10,302 nt of DNA from Anaerolineae bacterium (GTDB lineage Bacteria; Chloroflexota; Anaerolineae; JAFGEY01), in the NCBI GenBank assembly GCA_016931365.1, contig JAFGEY010000503.1, positions 1 through 10,302 on the forward strand. Reading direction: 5' to 3'. Under the pieces are notes generated by a model. It saw only the letters and a program-made list of their open reading frames with translations, did no database searches and was not told the DNA's origin. The stretch's first letter is position 1. The number at the start of each line of letters is the position of its first letter. Below are positions 7,360 through 10,302 of this stretch, piece by piece. The translations under genes were made by a program, and so were the position numbers.

Positions 7360-8658
7360 TTGAATAGATTCAAATTGTTCGCCTGGGTCGGGGTATTGAT
7401 GCTGGCGCTGATCGGCGTCAGTGGCTGCTTGTTCAGACCGTTAATTTATGACGTTGTTGTTTCCGATACGACGATCTCTCCCAATGCCGACGGCCAATCG
7501 GATGTGACGCGGATCGAGTACAAGTTGTCTCAAAATGCGACCATGTCCATTTACTTTCAGGATGCGGCGGGCGACAAGCACTATTTTCGCCAGGATCGCG
7601 ATCGCTCGCGCTCGGTGGGTAGTCGGCCCTATCGCATCGATTTTGGTGGGGTGATCCCGCGCGAGGCCGCTGGTTTTCGTCAGGACCGCATGCTGCCCGA
7701 CGGCGATTATGTGCTGGTGCTAGAAGCGACCGGTGAGCACGGCAACACATTCAAGGTCAAGCGGCCCTTTACCATCGTCGATGCCGATACCACGCCGCCT
7801 GAGCTGGCCGGGTTTGCCCTCGACCGGCATGTGTTTACCCCTAACCGCGACGGCATCGACGACCGGGTGAACATCACCTACCAGGTGACCAAGGACGCCA
7901 CGGTGCAGGTCTATTTGCTGGCGCAAGACGGCAAAAAGTATCCCATCGGCGATCCGAAGGGGGCGGGCAAGGTGGGCGAGGCGGGGTCGTTCTATCACGA
8001 CTATTCCGGCGGCATCGATGAGGGCGCGGAGCCACCGCCGGACGGCAGCTATCTCGTCGTGGCGACGTCCCAGGACAAGGTAGGCAGCAAGGTCACGGTG
8101 ACGGACACGCTCGAAATCAAGGAGGGCGGCGTGCCACTGGCGACGATCGTCGGGCTAGAGTGGGAGGTCTCGGAGACGTCGGTGCCGCTCGGCGGCACGC
8201 TCTATTTCACGGCGACGGTCGAAAACTATGGCAAAACACCGATCCGTACCATCGGCCCGGAATCGGGCACCCAGTACACCACCGAGTGGAACTTTGCCAC
8301 CCTGGGCGGCTGGACCAGTTCCGGGGCCTTTCGTATAGGAATGGGTTTTGACAACTGCCCGCTCGGCGATTATATGTGGCGCTGGAGCGTGGGCCAATAC
8401 AGCGATCTGCGCGCCGTGCAACGCGACGATGAAACGCTCTATTACCTCGATCCGGGCCAAAAAGTGTTGATCACCGGCAGTGTGGTGCTCAACCAGGCCC
8501 CGCCGCGCAACCCCACGCCCTTTTGGCTGGGGCTGATCCACGAGGATGTCGAGATCGTCAACAACCGCGCCGACCCCAAGTGGATCACCGTGCTGGTCGA
8601 ACCGGACGGGCCATGGGGAGCCAGGGCCACGCCAACGCCGATGGTGGAAACAAAGTGA
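7360..8658 (+). CDS. lipoprotein with two FlgD-like Ig repeats
   Basis: With the TTG start, this is a 432-residue lipoprotein: basic N-terminus, hydrophobic core and lipobox VSGC, lipidated at C23. Two homologous beta-rich repeats follow. Each opens with a (S/T)PN-x-DG-x-(S/D)D motif (SPNADGQSD at 40-48, TPNRDGIDD at 160-168), continues with a short 'Y.L..(N/D)A.(M/V).(I/V)Y' strand and closes with 'DG.Y..V..A'. This is the pattern of the FlgD Ig-like domain found in many secreted proteins, where the Asp-rich loop is often thought to bind calcium. Residues ~265-415 form a third beta-rich domain (LEWEVSETSVPLGGTLYF... VENYGKTPIR) resembling CARDB-type adhesion or binding modules. A PTPTP tail follows. 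It starts 19 bases after the membrane protein and is surely co-transcribed with it. An extracellular binding or scaffold role in the envelope is inferred. The alternative start is ATG at 7348. The stop codon lies within an inverted repeat. Confidence 0.87.
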   Translation: MNRFKLFAWVGVLMLALIGVSGCLFRPLIYDVVVSDTTISPNADGQSDVTRIEYKLSQNATMSIYFQDAAGDKHYFRQDRDRSRSVGSRPYRIDFGGVIPREAAGFRQDRMLPDGDYVLVLEATGEHGNTFKVKRPFTIVDADTTPPELAGFALDRHVFTPNRDGIDDRVNITYQVTKDATVQVYLLAQDGKKYPIGDPKGAGKVGEAGSFYHDYSGGIDEGAEPPPDGSYLVVATSQDKVGSKVTVTDTLEIKEGGVPLATIVGLEWEVSETSVPLGGTLYFTATVENYGKTPIRTIGPESGTQYTTEWNFATLGGWTSSGAFRIGMGFDNCPLGDYMWRWSVGQYSDLRAVQRDDETLYYLDPGQKVLITGSVVLNQAPPRNPTPFWLGLIHEDVEIVNNRADPKWITVLVEPDGPWGARATPTPMVETK

Positions 8659-8736
8659 TGCGTGAAGCGTGATGCGTGAGGAGTAAAAAGACCAGGCTTG
8701 TTTTTTCAGTCCTTACGTTTCACGCATCACGCATCA
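8656..8736. repeat. 26-bp imperfect inverted repeat of GCGTGA heptads
   Basis: The left arm (8656-8681) and right arm (8711-8736) are reverse complements at 22 of 26 positions, with a 29-base loop. The left arm is three tandem heptads, GCGTGAA-GCGTGAT-GCGTGAG (8660-8680); the right arm read on the minus strand is GCGTGAT-GCGTGAA followed by a decayed third copy (aCGTaAg). The stop codon of the lipoprotein lies at the left edge, and the larE ribosome-binding site begins just after the right arm. Similar GCGTGA/TCACGC strings recur, in my memory, between genes in Chloroflexota. It may act as a terminator or attenuator, or be a REP-like repeat. Confidence 0.8.
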
Positions 8737-8748
8737 TAAGGATTTTCT

Positions 8749-9606
8749 ATGAACCAGAAAAACGAAAAAATCAATCGTCTCGAACAAATCATCGCCAATT
8801 TAGAGAGCGTGGTGGTGGCCTTTTCGGGCGGGGTAGACAGCACGCTGCTGCTGGCTTTGTGCGTGGAGGTTTTGGGTACGGACAACGTGCTGGCGGTGAC
8901 GGTCGAGTCGGCGATCCACCCTTCGGCGGAAAAAGGGATTACGCCTGAATTGGCTGCCCAGATCGGCGCGCGGCAGCGGGTGATCGACTCGGATATTCTC
9001 GACGATCCCGAATTCAACGCCAATTCGCCGCAACGCTGCTACTTTTGCAAGCGCAGCATTATGCGACAATTGAGAGCTATCGCCGATGCGGAAGGGCTGG
9101 CGCACATCGTGCACGGGGCCAATGTGGATGACCTGGGCGATTTCCGCCCTGGCACGCGGGCGGCAAACGAGGCGGGAGCGAGGTCGCCGCTGATGGAGGC
9201 CGGTTTCAGAAAGGCCGACATTCGCGCGCTGTCCCAAGAAATGGGCCTGCCCACCTGGGACGCGCCCTCGATGGCCTGCCTGGCCTCGCGCTTTCCGTAC
9301 GGCACCGGGCTGACCGAGGCCAATTTACAGCGCGTCGACGCGGCTGAGGAATTTTTGCGCCGGGCGTTTGGCCTGCGCCAGCTTCGCGTGCGCGATCACC
9401 TGCCCGTGGCCCGCATCGAAGTGCCCGAGTCCGAGATCGGACGACTGGTCGAGCCGATGGCGCGGGCGCAGATCGTGGCAAAATTGAAAGAACTTGGATA
9501 TACATACATTGCGCTGGATTTGACTGGATTTCGCAGCGGAAGTTTGAATGAGGTTTTAAAACAGGAGGTACTGTCCCTTACACAGTTGGCTGTGGAGTGC
9601 AATTGA
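8749..9606 (+). CDS. larE: ATP-dependent sacrificial sulfur transferase LarE
   Basis: LarE adenylates the carboxyls of the pyridinium-3,5-dicarboxylate precursor and inserts sulfur to build the nickel-pincer nucleotide cofactor of LarA-type lactate racemases and related 2-hydroxyacid racemases or epimerases. The 285-residue product has the PP-loop AFSGGVDS (SGGVDS at 26-31) for ATP binding and the family motif WDAPSMACLASRFPYGT with C177 in the place of the sulfur-donor Cys176 of Lactobacillus plantarum LarE. It also has C97 and C100 (RCYFCK). A set of three cysteines is known from LarE variants that carry a [4Fe-4S] cluster and may recycle sulfur, so this is probably that class (inference). 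The start ATG has AAGGA six bases upstream. Conserved sequence ends at SGSLNEVL (263-270); the last ~11-15 residues overlap a transposase remnant in another frame. No larA, larB or larC is in the window. Confidence 0.93.
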   Translation: MNQKNEKINRLEQIIANLESVVVAFSGGVDSTLLLALCVEVLGTDNVLAVTVESAIHPSAEKGITPELAAQIGARQRVIDSDILDDPEFNANSPQRCYFCKRSIMRQLRAIADAEGLAHIVHGANVDDLGDFRPGTRAANEAGARSPLMEAGFRKADIRALSQEMGLPTWDAPSMACLASRFPYGTGLTEANLQRVDAAEEFLRRAFGLRQLRVRDHLPVARIEVPESEIGRLVEPMARAQIVAKLKELGYTYIALDLTGFRSGSLNEVLKQEVLSLTQLAVECN

Positions 9607-9753
9607 GCCTGAAAGCAAGTTATTGCTGGCGGTCGAGATTGGGGATTGAACGCTTGATGTGGCACAGCGCCTGGTGCATTGGGTTGCTCAGGTGTTAGCA
9701 CCCGGCGTGATTCCGTTGTTCGAAACTGACCAACTGGTTGGCATTTTGGTCAA
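9572..9753 (+). pseudogene. IS1-like transposase remnant
   Basis: One + strand frame reads WLWSAIEPESKLLLA (from 9587) then VEIGD, a TGA stop at 9647-9649, and TLDVAQRLVHWVAQVLAPG then VIPLFETD (to 9730). This matches, from memory, the core of IS1/InsB-type DDE transposases: W-x-W-x-A-(I/L)-D, then G-x-R-T, then TDG with a catalytic acid. The stop sits exactly where the family has arginine (G-x-R-T), so a CGA to TGA change is likely. The first catalytic aspartate reads as glutamate (AIE). After 'TD' the homology breaks; a weak HFGQ continuation appears at 9742-9753 in another frame, suggesting a small deletion. The piece begins within the larE 3' end and has no start codon, so it is dead. No terminal inverted repeats are identified. 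Family assignment is moderate. Confidence 0.6.
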
Positions 9754-9823
9754 ATGTCGGCCTGTCCGCCGTGCGTTCGCAGGTAGCCCGTATTATCCGC
9801 AACGGCAAGGAACAGTACCAAAG
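9754..9823. other. unassigned gap between IS remnant and GGDEF fragment
   Basis: No gene, repeat or regulatory signal is recognised in these ~70 bases. They probably include more transposon debris or the site where a longer deletion joined the transposase remnant to the end of the GGDEF gene. Confidence 0.4.
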
Positions 9824-10302
9824 CTACAACTGCCCGACGCGCACCGTGCTGGCCGGTTCCGCCTTGGCTTCGCGCAGCAGAGCCGTCACCAGGCTGCTGA
9901 TCTGCGCCGGATGGACATTGTGCGCATTCTCGACGAGGACGATGCCCACCGCCAGGGTTGGATACCACTCCGTCACGCCCCCGCTCCACTCGCGCATCGA
10001 CGCGTCAAAACGCTCGACTATGGCGCGCAGCAGCGCCTCGACGTGATCGGGCTCGGCAAGCAAGCGAAAATCGTCGGCCCCAATGTAGGCGATGAAATCG
10101 CCCTGTCCCCACTTTGCCACCTCATCCTTGAGAATGCGCGCCAACTGCCAGAGTACGCGGTCGCCTTCTTCAAGTCCGGCGCGTTGATTGAACGCGTCAA
10201 GACCGTTCAGATCGAGCTATAGCTGTTCCGAAAAAGATTTGGGGGTGATCAGCACGCGTGTGCGATTTGACAACCACCCCAATATGTCTATCCTTGCCCT
10301 CA
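9824..10302 (-). pseudogene. degenerate GGDEF-domain protein, C-terminal part with in-frame TAG (partial)
   Basis: Read right to left from the window edge, one frame codes for ~158 residues with a TAG at 10217-10219. Upstream of it lies ...NRTRVLITPKSFSEQL; downstream lies LDLNGLDAFNQRAGLEEGDR, then VLWQLARIL, and further on DFIAYIGADDFRLLAEP, WYPTLAVGIVLVENAH and LLREAKAE up to a TAG stop at 9824. This is a GGDEF (diguanylate cyclase-like) fold: DLNGLDAFNQ stands for the D-x-x-(F/L)-K-x-x-N-D metal and base site, GADDF replaces GG(D/E)EF, and LTLAVGI-like strand and LLREAK helix close the domain. The second glycine and the catalytic glutamate are changed, and no RxxD inhibitory site precedes the motif, so cyclase activity is unlikely. 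The TAG falls where QL[Y]LDLN would be expected, so this is a pseudogene or a sequencing error. The N-terminal portion, including any sensor domain, lies off the window. Confidence 0.7.

Noticed and set aside
7598..7605. GCGATCGC palindrome (HIP1 octamer), also at 597-604
   Set aside because: Only isolated copies are seen among many CGATCG strings typical of this base composition, so it is not evidence for a cyanobacterial origin.
8656..8736. CRISPR-like array
   Set aside because: The repeat unit is a 7-base tandem within an inverted repeat, with no spacers of regular length and no cas genes.
9659..10222. A 187-codon + strand open frame opposite the GGDEF fragment
   Set aside because: Its first part is the tail of the transposase remnant and the rest is antisense to a frame with clear GGDEF similarity. 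It lacks a ribosome-binding site and protein-like composition.

Overview
The window looks like chromosomal DNA from a bacterium, most likely of the phylum Chloroflexota (Anaerolineae or Caldilineae type). This rests on the style of the 5S rRNA, on surface lipoproteins with 'PTPTPEP'-like linkers, on a large GT-C-like membrane protein ending in a beta-sandwich, and on general recall of proteins from that group. The assignment is an inference and no search was run. Coding DNA is moderately GC-rich and every intact gene has a plausible ribosome-binding site.

Layout. The left end (1-422) is the tail of an rRNA operon read on the + strand: the 3' end of 23S rRNA, a spacer, 5S rRNA and a T-rich end. 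A perfect 14-bp hairpin (466-496) separates it from a convergent minus-strand cluster. In order of transcription that cluster is the ATP-dependent protease lon (4780-2366), a secreted lipoprotein of unknown function (2203-1016) and a small zinc-ribbon/proline-rich/single-span membrane protein (967-521). From 4781 to 5099 is a divergent promoter region. On the + strand follow a 746-residue GT-C-like polytopic membrane protein (5100-7340) and, 19 bases later, a lipoprotein with two FlgD-like Ig repeats that probably starts at a TTG codon (7360-8658). Then comes an inverted repeat built from GCGTGA heptads (8656-8736), and larE (8749-9606), a sacrificial sulfur insertase for the nickel-pincer cofactor.

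The right end (about 9572-10302) is decaying DNA. A remnant of an IS1-like transposase, with an in-frame TGA, begins inside the 3' end of larE. It is followed on the minus strand by the C-terminal part of a degenerate GGDEF-domain gene that carries an in-frame TAG and runs off the window.

How the genes relate. lon and the two following membrane or surface genes may be one transcription unit. The membrane protein and the Ig-repeat lipoprotein are almost certainly co-transcribed and suggest a cell-envelope function. larE stands alone, without larB or larC in the window. I see no defence system, CRISPR array or complete mobile element. The most noteworthy points are the larE/IS junction, the FeS-type cysteine set in LarE, the heptad inverted repeat between the lipoprotein and larE, and the unknown envelope genes.
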